The notes under the pieces: generated by a model
Told to the model about the DNA's origin: nothing
Seen by the model: only the letters and a program-made list of their open reading frames with translations
Database searches by the model: none
From: CAYSWH01 sp964434775
Lineage (GTDB): Bacteria; Patescibacteriota; JACMRA01
DNA: 46,634 nt
Assembly: GCA_964434775.1 (NCBI GenBank)
Contig: CAYSWH010000009.1
Coordinates: forward strand, 1 to 46,634
Reading direction: 5' to 3'
Shown here: positions 16,507-24,841 of the stretch, piece by piece
How positions within the stretch are numbered: position 1 is the stretch's first letter
Layout of the letters: every line of letters starts with the position of its first letter
Position numbers and translations under genes: made by a program

Positions 16507-17126
16507 TCATCTACCCACCTATCATAAGAATTGTATTGAATAGATTCATCTCTATTCCAGTCAATTTCTATTTTCTTTGTAGTTGGATGTTCAACTAGTT
16601 TATTTATAGCTTTATTGCTTATTTCTACACCTCTTGGGTTTGTTCCTGCTTTTGGTAATTTAAAATAAAACTCTTTTCCATGTTGTTTTAACACTTCTTT
16701 TTGAGCTTCTTTAGACAAAAGATACATTGCTCCTCTACCTCCCCAGTTAATATGAACAAGCAAAATATCACATTCAGGTGAGTAATTATTTATAAATTCA
16801 ATTGCCTTTTGAGCATCTACTGTCCAAATAAGTTTTACACCAACAACTTTTTTGTTTGTAACTGTTTTGATAGAAATAGGCTCATCAAAAACTATTACAT
16901 CAGTTTCACTTTTAGTTATTGCAACATTTGTTTTAGTGTTTTCTTCCCCAAATTTATAAATAATTAGAGCTATCACGATTCTTTCTCTCGCTGATCCAAT
17001 TTCCATCCCTAATTTACCATCACGAGAGTTATCTATTTCAGCAAGTTGAAAAAGGTAAGGTAATTTCTCTTTAATTTTTTTAATTAACTTTTCCTCTTCA
17101 AAAAGTTCATCTATTTTTTTAGACAT
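16491..17126 (-). CDS. ThaI-like type II restriction endonuclease
   Basis: The 211-aa soluble protein follows the two methyltransferases with a 2-nt gap. The segment LFQLAEIDNSRDGKLGMEIGSARERIVIALIIYKFGEEN, then SETDVIVFDEPISIKTVTNK, resembles the ThaI family (ThaI cuts CGCG). The acidic residues ETDVIVFDEPISIKT could be the PD-(D/E)xK-like site: D in TDVIV and the ISIKT strand. KLPKAGTNPRGVEIS is another family-like stretch. The call is from memory of the family, so it is moderate. The reading frame may continue into the next ORF after a 1-nt shift; if so, the enzyme here is either split or inactive. Confidence 0.6.
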   Translation of the reverse strand: MSKKIDELFEEEKLIKKIKEKLPYLFQLAEIDNSRDGKLGMEIGSARERIVIALIIYKFGEENTKTNVAITKSETDVIVFDEPISIKTVTNKKVVGVKLIWTVDAQKAIEFINNYSPECDILLVHINWGGRGAMYLLSKEAQKEVLKQHGKEFYFKLPKAGTNPRGVEISNKAINKLVEHPTTKKIEIDWNRDESIQYNSYDRWVDEWEKN

Positions 17127-17128
17127 AT

Positions 17129-18100
17129 TTATTTTAAGTTACTTTGTAAAAATTTTTCAATAGATTCGCCTAGATGCCAAGCAAAAACAGGAGGAACGGC
17201 ATTTCCGATTTGTTTGTAAGCACTTGAAGTTGAAGGATAAAATATAAAATTATCAGGAAAAGATTGAATTCTTGCTGCCTCTCTTGCTGAAAGCCTTCTT
17301 TTTTCATTCCAGTGAAATTCGATATTTCCATGATGTTCAGCTCTCATAGTTGGGCCTGGCTGATCTTTAGAAACAGTGCTATTTCCTTGTCCTTTATTTT
17401 TTTTAGCTTTTGACCAATAATGGTTTGCAAAATCTCCTTCGTTTATATTTTCTAAATCGCCAAGAGCCTTCTCTAAAGTAATCCAATTTTTTTCATTTAA
17501 TACCGCTACTGGGAATACAAACTCTGGAAGTATATCTTTTCTTGTACCTACTATTACTACTCTTTCTCTTTTTTGAGGAACTTCAAAATCTGCTGTTAAA
17601 AATAGTTTGTAAGAAACATTATAGCCAAGCTCTCCAAAATCTTTAACTATTTGCTTAATAGCCTCTCCGTCATTCATTGTTAATAAACCTTTAACATTTT
17701 CAGCTAAAAACATTTTAGGTTGAGTTTTTTTTATAATTTCTGCCATGTTTTGATATAAAGTTCCTCTTTCTGCCTCAAACCCCTTTCTTTTTCCTGCATG
17801 GCTAAAATCTTGACAAGGAAAACCACCAAGAACAATATCAATTTCTTCAGGAATTGGACTATCAAACATTCCCATTTGATTGTTTTTTATAATATCTCTT
17901 ATATCTCCACAAACAATTCCATGATGAAAATTTTTACTAAAAGTTAAGCAAGCATTGGCATCAATATCATTTGCCCAAACAATTTCAAAATTATGTTTTC
18001 TGTATTCTTTATCTAAAAAATTAAACCCTCCTAATAAACCAAGGTCTAAACCTCCACAACCAGTAAATAAAGATAATATGGAATATTTTTTATCAAGCAT
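17129..18100 (-). CDS. DNA cytosine-5 methyltransferase (first of two)
   Basis: This 323-aa enzyme transfers a methyl group from AdoMet to C5 of cytosine. Motif I is SLFTGCGGLDLG (10-21), motif IV GGFPCQDFS with catalytic Cys96, and motif VI ENV (134-136). Motif VIII QKRERVVIVG and motif X AYKQIGNAVPP are also seen. The target-recognition region (about 205-260) differs from the second methyltransferase. It lies between that gene (15 nt upstream) and the restriction gene (2 nt downstream), in one operon. It should protect the host from the adjacent nuclease; the specificity cannot be read from sequence. Confidence 0.95.
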   Translation of the reverse strand: MLDKKYSILSLFTGCGGLDLGLLGGFNFLDKEYRKHNFEIVWANDIDANACLTFSKNFHHGIVCGDIRDIIKNNQMGMFDSPIPEEIDIVLGGFPCQDFSHAGKRKGFEAERGTLYQNMAEIIKKTQPKMFLAENVKGLLTMNDGEAIKQIVKDFGELGYNVSYKLFLTADFEVPQKRERVVIVGTRKDILPEFVFPVAVLNEKNWITLEKALGDLENINEGDFANHYWSKAKKNKGQGNSTVSKDQPGPTMRAEHHGNIEFHWNEKRRLSAREAARIQSFPDNFIFYPSTSSAYKQIGNAVPPVFAWHLGESIEKFLQSNLK

Positions 18101-18115
18101 ACGAATAATTATAAT

Positions 18116-19162
18116 TTAACTGTTTTTAATTAATTGATGATCCAAAATCTGCTGTGTGTTTTCTTCCTTTTGCCATATTGTTTGATTATTTTGATCGTTT
18201 TCTAGTTTATTTAGTATCTCTTTAAAAATAGCTTTTAAAACCGGAATAGCCACACTATTACCAAATTGTTTATAGGCTTGTGTTTTGTTTCCTGGTATTT
18301 TAAAGCTTTCAGGAAATCCCATAACTCTTGCACACTCTCTAGGCGTTAGTTTTCTAACCTTTCCATTTATAAAATAAGCACCTGTTTTTGCACCTGCACC
18401 ACCCCCATATGCCGACAAAGTAACACTATGCCCTAATGGGCTATAAATCCTTTCCCCCTGTCCTCCTCCGTTGATTGTGCCAACTCTGATTGGTTTTTGT
18501 GGATAGTTTCCAAAAATATCTTTTTCAACAATTACTGGTTTTAAATAAATATCATCTCTGATGATTTCACAAGCCTTTGTTTCTTGATTGTCTTTCTCTA
18601 AAATATCTAAAAGACTGATTGGGTTGCCTGCTTTTTTAGGGAAGTCAAAATTTGTAATATTTAGGTCTTTTCTAAGAGCTACGATGTAAATTCTTTGCCT
18701 AGCTGTTGGCACTCCAAAATTACTAGCGTTGAGAACTTTGTAAAAAGAATTATAGCCAATTTCATCAAGGGTTTTTATTACTGTTTCAAGGGTTTTTCCG
18801 TTATCGTGCCTCGCAAAATTTTTTACATTTTCTAAAAATAAAACTTTGGGCTGATGATACTTAGCAATTCTTGCTACATCAAAAAAAAGCGTTCCTCGTG
18901 TGTCTTCAAATCCTTTTCTTTTTCCTGAAATACTAAAAGCCTGACAAGGAAAACCGCCGCATAAAATATCGTGGGTTGGTATATCCTTAGCCTCAATCTT
19001 GGTTATATCCCCGTTTGGAGTATCGCCAAAATTTGCTTGATAAGTTGCCTGTGCGTGCCTGTCCCACTCACTAGAAAAGACACAATCCAAATCAAAATTT
19101 TCCAAAGCATATCTAAACCCTCCTATACCTGCAAACAAATCTATAAAAGTATATTTAGACAT
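18116..19162 (-). CDS. DNA cytosine-5 methyltransferase (second of two)
   Basis: The 348-aa protein has all m5C motifs: motif I DLFAGIGGFR, motif IV GGFPCQAFS with Cys73, motif VI ENVKNF (111-116), motif VIII ARQRIYIVALR, and motif X AYKQFGNSVAIPV. Its target domain (about 190-265, with GGGQGERIY and GGGAGAKTGAY) is unlike that of the neighbouring enzyme, so it should recognise a different sequence or strand. It is the first gene of the cassette; its promoter (19187-19215) lies just inside the right direct repeat. Two m5C enzymes with one nuclease suggest an asymmetric site or a captured second system. Confidence 0.95.
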   Translation of the reverse strand: MSKYTFIDLFAGIGGFRYALENFDLDCVFSSEWDRHAQATYQANFGDTPNGDITKIEAKDIPTHDILCGGFPCQAFSISGKRKGFEDTRGTLFFDVARIAKYHQPKVLFLENVKNFARHDNGKTLETVIKTLDEIGYNSFYKVLNASNFGVPTARQRIYIVALRKDLNITNFDFPKKAGNPISLLDILEKDNQETKACEIIRDDIYLKPVIVEKDIFGNYPQKPIRVGTINGGGQGERIYSPLGHSVTLSAYGGGAGAKTGAYFINGKVRKLTPRECARVMGFPESFKIPGNKTQAYKQFGNSVAIPVLKAIFKEILNKLENDQNNQTIWQKEENTQQILDHQLIKNS

Positions 19163-19186
19163 TTTTTATTTGATAAATCACTTTTT

Positions 19187-19215
19187 ACAGTTGCTTTTTA
19201 TTGGCTAACTGTCAA
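19187..19215 (-). promoter_or_regulatory. Promoter of the RM operon
   Basis: On the minus strand: TTGACA (19215-19210), 17-bp spacer, AACTGT (19192-19187). The leader is about 20 nt to the ATG at 19162. It lies between the OLD stop codon and the first methyltransferase gene, so the cassette carries its own promoter. Confidence 0.5.
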
Positions 19216-19242
19216 CAGCCACCACCCAGAGCTTGGTTTGGG

Positions 19243-20937
19243 TTAGAAAACGATGAAGTCGTGGATTTTTTTGATCATTTCTTGGCCTTCGTTATTCAGA
19301 CAGTCTTCAAAATCTTTCTTCTTGTAATTTTTTATATAATCTTCTGCAAAATCAGTTTTTTTCTTAGGCGAATTCTTTGAATTTTTCCACTTTAGCTTTC
19401 CTGTTTTATTTCCTTTCTTTCCTTTTTCAAAACTAACCTCTTTAGGTAAGAATTTTTCTACAGTATCAAGTTCAGGATTATCGCAATAAAAATAGTTATC
19501 TGAAGAGCTGATAACCCTAAATTTAAAATCTTCAAAACTCGAGTCTCCAGTTTGAACCCCTTCAAATACTTTATTCTTAGGAATTTTAGTTCCTTTTTTA
19601 AGTTTCTGTTCTGTAACTTCGATTTTGCGTAGTTCTCCTCCGTCATTATCCAAAACCACAAAAAATTTAGGATGGTTTTTTACTAAACTAAAAATTTTAC
19701 CTCTTTCTTCCTTATTCTTTCTATTGAATCCATTTACGTTGACATCAAAATTATTAGCACTAGCTCCGCCGTACATGGCAATTTCATAATCTCTTCCTTT
19801 TTTTAGTTCTCCGTTTGTAAATTTGGAAAGCCAAAAACTAATATAAATCGCATCGCTTGGACCTTCCGCCCAAATCAAGCAGTTAGCAAACAGAAGGTCG
19901 CTAGGTTTGGCTCCAAGGCCATCGTAAATATCCCAGACTTTTTTAGTTGAAACGTCTTCCTTGGAAATACCAAGAGGGTTTGGGCAAGTGCCATCACTTA
20001 GCTGATAGACCTTCTGCCCCTCCAGCTCCAACGCCGCATTTACAATAAACGGCGAGTGCGTGGAGATGAAGAATTGAACGTCAAAAATAGGTATCGTTAA
20101 TCTTCCATTTTTTTCTAGCTCTTCAAAAACTTTTTTTATAAAATCGCTTAGCCACCCAACAAACTTTTTTTGAGCATTTGGGTGCAAACCAATTTCCGGC
20201 TCTTCTAAAAGAAAGATTAGTTTTCTATCTGACTTATCAACAAGTCTTCTACTGATATATTCAGCAAATTTTGTTGCCCAAACAAATCCACCGGCACTTT
20301 CCACTAGTCTTACTTGCAAATCATCAATATGACTTTTGATAGCATCCACCTCTCTGGTTTCCTTGTACGAGACTGAAAATAAATACTCTATAATATTTTT
20401 GAGTGCTTTAGGTTCTATTGGGTTTAGGTGAGAAAAAATCAAAGGTACTTTTTCAAAATTGATTCCCTGCGGACTTCGATATCCACTTCTAGTTTTTTTA
20501 CCACCAATGTATTCATCACCCTCAGGTATCAATACTTCCGATGTAAGATAAACTACAAAACTGTTAAATAACGATTCGGGATCACTATTAAAGAAAAATT
20601 TTATAAGTCGTTTATTTTTATCTTTTTCAAAAACCAACCCAATTTTTTCAGCTAATTTTTCACCCAGTTCTATTTTGCTATTTTTGTGGATAAACCCAGA
20701 CAGTCTTTCTCTTCCCTCAAAATAATTATAAACATTCTGAATATTTTTTACTTGCGACTCTTCCTTCGAGTTTTTTTCGTTTAAACAACAATGGTAAAGA
20801 TATATCCCCTCCAATACGCTACTTTTTCCGCAGCCGTTGGGGCCGACGAGGTAGTTGACTTGGGCGAGGCTTTTGAGGGTGAGGACACTTTCCCCCTGAA
20901 TCGCCTTGAAGTTTTTGATTGTAATGGAGTCGAGCAT
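19243..20937 (-). CDS. OLD-family ATPase/TOPRIM endonuclease
   Basis: The 564-aa protein joins an SMC/ABC-like ATPase with a TOPRIM nuclease domain, the OLD (overcoming lysogenization defect) plan. Walker A GPNGCGKS is at 32-39, Walker B with signature LLEEPEIGLHP at 243-253, and the H-loop THSPF at 293-297. The TOPRIM part begins with WAEGPSDA (Glu358), followed by VVLDND (427-432) as the second metal site. OLD nucleases are often anti-phage; Gabija GajA is a relative, but no GajB helicase is adjacent, so it may be a stand-alone OLD. An in-frame TTG lies 15 nt upstream; ATG at 20937 starts directly before the conserved ITIKNFKAI and is preferred. The RM cassette abuts its 3' end. Confidence 0.85.
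   Translation of the reverse strand: MLDSITIKNFKAIQGESVLTLKSLAQVNYLVGPNGCGKSSVLEGIYLYHCCLNEKNSKEESQVKNIQNVYNYFEGRERLSGFIHKNSKIELGEKLAEKIGLVFEKDKNKRLIKFFFNSDPESLFNSFVVYLTSEVLIPEGDEYIGGKKTRSGYRSPQGINFEKVPLIFSHLNPIEPKALKNIIEYLFSVSYKETREVDAIKSHIDDLQVRLVESAGGFVWATKFAEYISRRLVDKSDRKLIFLLEEPEIGLHPNAQKKFVGWLSDFIKKVFEELEKNGRLTIPIFDVQFFISTHSPFIVNAALELEGQKVYQLSDGTCPNPLGISKEDVSTKKVWDIYDGLGAKPSDLLFANCLIWAEGPSDAIYISFWLSKFTNGELKKGRDYEIAMYGGASANNFDVNVNGFNRKNKEERGKIFSLVKNHPKFFVVLDNDGGELRKIEVTEQKLKKGTKIPKNKVFEGVQTGDSSFEDFKFRVISSSDNYFYCDNPELDTVEKFLPKEVSFEKGKKGNKTGKLKWKNSKNSPKKKTDFAEDYIKNYKKKDFEDCLNNEGQEMIKKIHDFIVF
19248..19268 (+). repeat. Right copy of the 21-bp direct repeat, inside the OLD gene end
   Basis: Identical to 16243-16263. 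It encodes the C-terminal IHDFIV of the OLD-type nuclease. Confidence 0.85.
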
Positions 20938-20989
20938 ATAGCTCCAGTGCAAAGGGTTTTTGGTTTTTTGCCAAGATGATTGTTAGTTA

Positions 20990-21880
20990 CTAAGTTTTCT
21001 TATCGCCGGGTTTCCAGAGGTAGGTGTAGATTAGTAAAACAACGATGCTAAAGATCATGGTGAAGGTGACGGTGGTTACTTTGGAGAAGGGTTCCATGAA
21101 GATGGAGAATCTTAGGAAGATGGCTACCAGGGCAAAGACGGAGTCAATGTAGATAATTCCAAAGTCTTCGGTAAAGAGAAGGGAAACCAAGAAGACAATT
21201 ATGTCCAAAAAGATCATCAGCAAAAAGAGGGTTACCAAATAGTCAAAGTTGAGAGTGTAAATTCCGCTGATTTCCAGTAACCACAAGAGAAAGTCGATTG
21301 CCACCAAAAAGGCCAAAACAACCAACGTTGCTAGGGATAAAAGGTTTTTGAACCAGAGAAAGAGCTTGTGGTCGGTTTCTTGGTTGTTTCTATTTGATTG
21401 ACGAAGGACTAGAATTTTAAAAATTGCCACCATCAAAAAAGCAATAAGACTACCTCCAAAAAGAAGGCCGATTTCGCTTGTTGTTGACCAATTCTCAAAG
21501 ATACTTAGAGTGCCGCTACCGGTTTCCAAGGCCTTAAAAACTGCTCGAATGATGACCAAAGTAACTATCTCCATCTGCTTGAGGATAGAAAAAAAAATTG
21601 ACTGCGATAAAGAAATAACCAGCAAGTAAACCTCATAAAACAGAATCAAGCTGAGTGGTGTGCTGATGGCCGACAGATAGCTCGGAGAAAGAAAGCTCTC
21701 AAAGGGTAAGATAGGTAAAGTATAAGTCAGAAAAATCAAGATGACGTGACCGATAAAAGTGACCAGAGCAATGTAGACCAAGATTTTCTCCATGGTTTCC
21801 TGACCTTTCTTGCAAGATAGTTTTTGAAAGAGGTTTTCTAATGCAACGGATGGTCCGGAATAAGGGATTTTGGCAAGCAT
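20990..21880 (-). CDS. Multi-pass membrane protein of unknown function
   Basis: The 296-aa protein has about seven hydrophobic helices separated by short loops, with an N-terminal soluble tail of 30 residues and a lysine-rich C-terminus. Helices lie near 33-55, 70-90, 95-115, 135-158, 180-202, 215-237 and 270-290. It precedes the OLD gene by 52 nt on the same strand, so the two may share a transcript; this does not show a shared function. No family recognised. Confidence 0.65.
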   Translation of the reverse strand: MLAKIPYSGPSVALENLFQKLSCKKGQETMEKILVYIALVTFIGHVILIFLTYTLPILPFESFLSPSYLSAISTPLSLILFYEVYLLVISLSQSIFFSILKQMEIVTLVIIRAVFKALETGSGTLSIFENWSTTSEIGLLFGGSLIAFLMVAIFKILVLRQSNRNNQETDHKLFLWFKNLLSLATLVVLAFLVAIDFLLWLLEISGIYTLNFDYLVTLFLLMIFLDIIVFLVSLLFTEDFGIIYIDSVFALVAIFLRFSIFMEPFSKVTTVTFTMIFSIVVLLIYTYLWKPGDKKT

Positions 21881-22116
21881 AAATTGAGGTCAAAGATTTC
21901 TAATTAATATGTAACACACAAATGGCAAGTAGTAAACTCACAAGCAATAATTGAAGGCAAAATTGTTTTCTTCAAAGGAATTCTTCATTTTTCGTTTTTT
22001 TTTGCTGAATAATTGAAACAGTATTTTTGACCAATAAATCATGTTTAATTCTATTACTTCAAAAGTAAGCTAAACTTAATTTCGACAAAATCATACAAAA
22101 AAAGTTTACTTATCTG

Positions 22117-22679
22117 GTGGAAGGTCTAAAAAATCAAAGAATTGCAGAAAAAAAATTTCCTGATTTAGGCTTGGAGGTTCCAAAAAGTCAAGAAAGAAAG
22201 GCTTGCAGGCAAGCTCTAGCTCTGTGCATCCAAGAATTGCAAGCAAGATCAAATGAAAAAGCTTTCATAGATGTAACTTTGAATTTTTTCAAGAATCTCG
22301 GAGTAGAGGAGCCAAAGATCAACTGGATTGGACTGCTAAGTCACTAAGTTGTGCCTACAGCCAATGGCATACAAAATGCCAAGAACGAAAAGGTGGCGGA
22401 TTCTATATTGATTTGGAGGTTCGTACGATACAAACGGGCTATGTCAATATCTATATACATTACGATTTTTATCCGGGAGAAAAAATTTGGGTTTCCCCCG
22501 GAGCTTGCTCTCAAGGTAATTCCAGATCGGCGAATCAAGAATTTCTACCAGTTAAAAATTTTGTAAGAGTCTTTTTGGCGATATCAAAGCCCGGAGAAAA
22601 CTGGCTACAAAACAATAAAGAACAAAGCCGGGTTTTAAGGTGGTTAAGACAAAGATCGAACACTTTAAAAAAGACCTAA
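22117..22679 (+). pseudogene. Unknown gene with a 1-nt frameshift near 22314
   Basis: Two frames read as one protein of about 187 aa. Frame A (GTG at 22117 to TAA at 22347) encodes a basic helical segment ending FFKNLGVEEPK. Frame B continues KDQLDWTAKSLS, YSQWHTKCQERKGGGFY, IHYDFYPGEKIWVSPGAC and further to TAA at 22679. One extra A in CCAAAG (22312-22317) joins them. The frame-B part before any start codon reads as real protein, which is why I infer a frameshift rather than two genes. The start is uncertain; frame A is open to about 22069. The family is unknown. It is either a decayed gene or an assembly indel. Confidence 0.5.
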
Positions 22680-22749
22680 ACCTTGACCAAAATGACTTTT
22701 TCCGGTATATATTTTTCTGATAAAATCATTACGAAGTTAATTCGTCAAT

Positions 22750-22794
22750 ATGCCCGGAATCCACCAGCTCAAGGTTTGTCTCAATGCTAAATAA
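22750..22794 (+). CDS. Putative 14-aa leader peptide upstream of the MFS gene
   Basis: ATG at 22750 opens MPGIHQLKVCLNAK-stop. It lies between a TAAAAT-like -10 (22721-22726) and a terminator hairpin (22826-22848), 131 nt before the transporter start. GCTCAA (22767-22772) inside the frame can pair with TTGAGC (22811-22816), which can instead pair with GCTCAA (22818-22823). This is a possible attenuation switch; translation of the peptide is not shown. Confidence 0.3.
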   Translation: MPGIHQLKVCLNAK

Positions 22795-22825
22795 TTAGTA
22801 GAGATCCTCTTTGAGCCGCTCAATT

Positions 22826-22848
22826 CGCCCCCAAAAGGGGTGTTTTTT
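22826..22848 (+). terminator. Terminator or attenuator before the MFS gene
   Basis: A CCCC/GGGG stem with an AAAA loop is followed by a G and six T. It lies 32 nt before the ATG at 22881, so it either ends the upstream transcript or attenuates the transporter. Confidence 0.65.
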
Positions 22849-22880
22849 GGTGTCTATTTTACTTTCTTAACCCCAATTAT

Positions 22881-24077
22881 ATGTTTTTTCAATCTATTTA
22901 TAATCGCAATCTCTTTCTCTTCAAGACCATTTCTCTTGGTGGTTCACTCTATTTTTACGGAGCTTACTATACTCTATACCTACTGGAAAAAGGTTTTGAC
23001 CTGATGCAAATCAATGCTTTTTGGGGAATAATCGTGGTAACTATGTTTTTAGCCGAAATTCCAACAGGTCTGCTGGCCGACCTTCTAGGTAAAAAAAGAG
23101 CCGTGCAAATAGCTTTGGGCTTACAGGCTCTGGGAGAATTTATCTTTGCTTTTTCAGATGGTTACTCTTATTTTGTTTTGGCTGCTGTCATAGGAGGAAT
23201 AGGCTTTGCTTTCGGCTCCGGCAGCTTGGAAGCCTTGATTTACGAAACCCTAAAAAGAGAAGATAAACAGGAACTGGCTCAAAAAATCTTGGGAGAAATT
23301 AATTCCTTGCAAGCACTGGGTATGGTTGGCGGTTCGTTTGGAGCTAGTTTGCTCATCAAATTCCTTTGGCCGGAAAATTATTTTTTACCGCTAATTCTCT
23401 TGACTGCCCTGAGTGTCACCATTGCATTTTTCGCAAGTTTCTTTTTGGTGGAAGAAGAAAATCAGGAAGTTGACTCCAAAGCAAACTCTCTACAAATCCT
23501 AAAAACCGCCGTCAACTTGTTTTTGCATAACTCAAAATTACGCACCCTGGCCTTCTTGTTTATCTTCTCAACAAGTTTTGGTGATTATTTATTTATATGG
23601 GCCCAACCCTATTTTACCGACCGAGGTTTGTCTGAAGAGTACTTAGGGTATCTAATCGCTCTGGGATTTAGTATTTCCTTTATACTACAAAGAAAAACCT
23701 ACCTTTTGGAAAAATATTTGGGTCTTAATCCGGCTTTGTCGATTTCTATATTTGTCCCGGCATTGCTTTACTTACTTTTAGGATTAATCTACAACTTGGA
23801 ACTAGCTCTAATTTCCTACCTCCTTCTAGCCGGGAGTCACAACCTTTCTAGGCCTATTTTTTCTGACTATCTTAACAGGGAAATCGAAGATAGACAAAGA
23901 TCCACGGCACTTTCACTCATCAGCTCCATCTCCGGTTTGTATGTAGCGGTAGCGGGCTTGGTTCTAGGTAAAATCGGCGATCTTTTTTCGATACAGTCGA
24001 CTTTTCTCTTTGCCGGTTTTTTTATCTTAATGCTTAGTCTGGTATTTTGGAAGAAAAACTTAGCTAAAAGTTCTTGA
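22881..24077 (+). CDS. Major facilitator superfamily transporter
   Basis: This 398-aa membrane protein has about 12 hydrophobic helices. The loop between helices 2 and 3 reads EIPTGLLADLLGKKRAV, the MFS motif A (G-x-x-x-D-x-x-G-K-x-x). Helix 5 carries GMVGGSFGASLL. The charged central loop is VEEENQEVDSK. A drug or small-molecule exporter is likely, but the substrate is not readable. The ATG start has no Shine-Dalgarno sequence. A leader ORF and a hairpin with T run directly upstream suggest regulation in the leader. Confidence 0.9.
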   Translation: MFFQSIYNRNLFLFKTISLGGSLYFYGAYYTLYLLEKGFDLMQINAFWGIIVVTMFLAEIPTGLLADLLGKKRAVQIALGLQALGEFIFAFSDGYSYFVLAAVIGGIGFAFGSGSLEALIYETLKREDKQELAQKILGEINSLQALGMVGGSFGASLLIKFLWPENYFLPLILLTALSVTIAFFASFFLVEEENQEVDSKANSLQILKTAVNLFLHNSKLRTLAFLFIFSTSFGDYLFIWAQPYFTDRGLSEEYLGYLIALGFSISFILQRKTYLLEKYLGLNPALSISIFVPALLYLLLGLIYNLELALISYLLLAGSHNLSRPIFSDYLNREIEDRQRSTALSLISSISGLYVAVAGLVLGKIGDLFSIQSTFLFAGFFILMLSLVFWKKNLAKSS

Positions 24078-24386
24078 ATTGAGTGTTTCAGCGGAATAAT
24101 TCTTTCTAAAGACGAGTAACTTGCATTCGACAATCTAAAAAACAGAAGACATTAAAAATATTTCCGATCTCTCCAAGAGAAATAGCAGGAATCACAACAA
24201 CCCCTCACGGACAAACGAAGGACCTGCAACTACTACTTTTTTTAAAAACTGTAATTGTTAGTCAAACCAAGTAAGACCTACCACCTCAGTTATAATTAAC
24301 TAAACATTATAAAAAATGAAATTACACATATGATACTCCCTTATATTATCAATTATTTACAATTGTATTGACAATATGAAATTTAT
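24078..24386. other. Gene-poor interval, possible structured element
   Basis: It contains no credible ORF. GCAGG (24189-24193) and CCTGC (24222-24226) can pair across 28 nt and are followed by a T7 run (24238-24244), a loose terminator-like layout. A TATAAT is at 24291-24296. The strand and meaning are unclear. Confidence 0.2.
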
Positions 24387-24419
24387 TTGAAAAAATGTCT
24401 ACTGCTAACACAAAACAAC

Positions 24420-24797
24420 ATGGCCAACTTCACCGGTATAATTATCGAAGAGAGTTTGCTGGACAGAAGCTTACTCCAAGAGGTAAAAATATTACAAACC
24501 GTAGTAGAAAAAGTCACCAGAGATCATCAAACTCCCTGGCTAGGTAAATTGACTTTACACCGCGTAGAAATTCCCGAAGAAGAGATCGACATTTATAATC
24601 AAAAAATCAGCCTGGCCTTGGAAAGCGAGAGAACAACTTGGTATGCCGACTTTCATAATCAAAAAATTCATTACATCATTTTTCCCAAAAAAATCTTTGC
24701 AGTAGATTTGCAAAAATCAAAGCCGAATTACAAGCCGGTGAAGGAATATGGTTTAAAAATGGGGATTCCGTCCTACCAATTAGACTTTTCGGAGTAG
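24420..24797 (+). CDS. Conserved hypothetical protein (125 aa)
   Basis: The protein begins MANFTGIIIEESLLDRSLL and contains a VEKVTRDHQTPWLGKLTLH segment, then VEIPEEEID and a WYADFHNQKIHYIIFPKKIF strand region. I have seen this layout in widespread unnamed bacterial and archaeal proteins of about 125-130 residues. A TTG 33 nt upstream is in frame, but the conserved-looking part begins at this ATG. The ATG at 24395 is in another frame and only reads a short shadow. It stands alone between a gene-poor stretch and a 392-bp gap. Biochemical function is unknown. Confidence 0.65.
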   Translation: MANFTGIIIEESLLDRSLLQEVKILQTVVEKVTRDHQTPWLGKLTLHRVEIPEEEIDIYNQKISLALESERTTWYADFHNQKIHYIIFPKKIFAVDLQKSKPNYKPVKEYGLKMGIPSYQLDFSE

Positions 24798-24841
24798 ATA
24801 CTAATGTCTGCTGCATTTTTCAAAATGTGAGGAAACATAAT

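Noticed and set aside
16243..19268. Transposon origin of the RM cassette
   Set aside because: No transposase or integrase and no terminal inverted repeats; only a direct repeat made of the OLD gene end.
19458..19661. 67-aa minus-strand ORF inside the OLD gene
   Set aside because: Overlaps a conserved domain of the OLD gene in another frame; no independent support.
22351..22566. 71-aa plus-strand ORF
   Set aside because: It lies in the frame after the frameshift site where the parallel frame reads as real protein without a break, so it is a shadow.
24395..24490. ATG at 24395 as a start for the 125-aa protein
   Set aside because: It is in a different frame and opens only a short frame without protein-like features.
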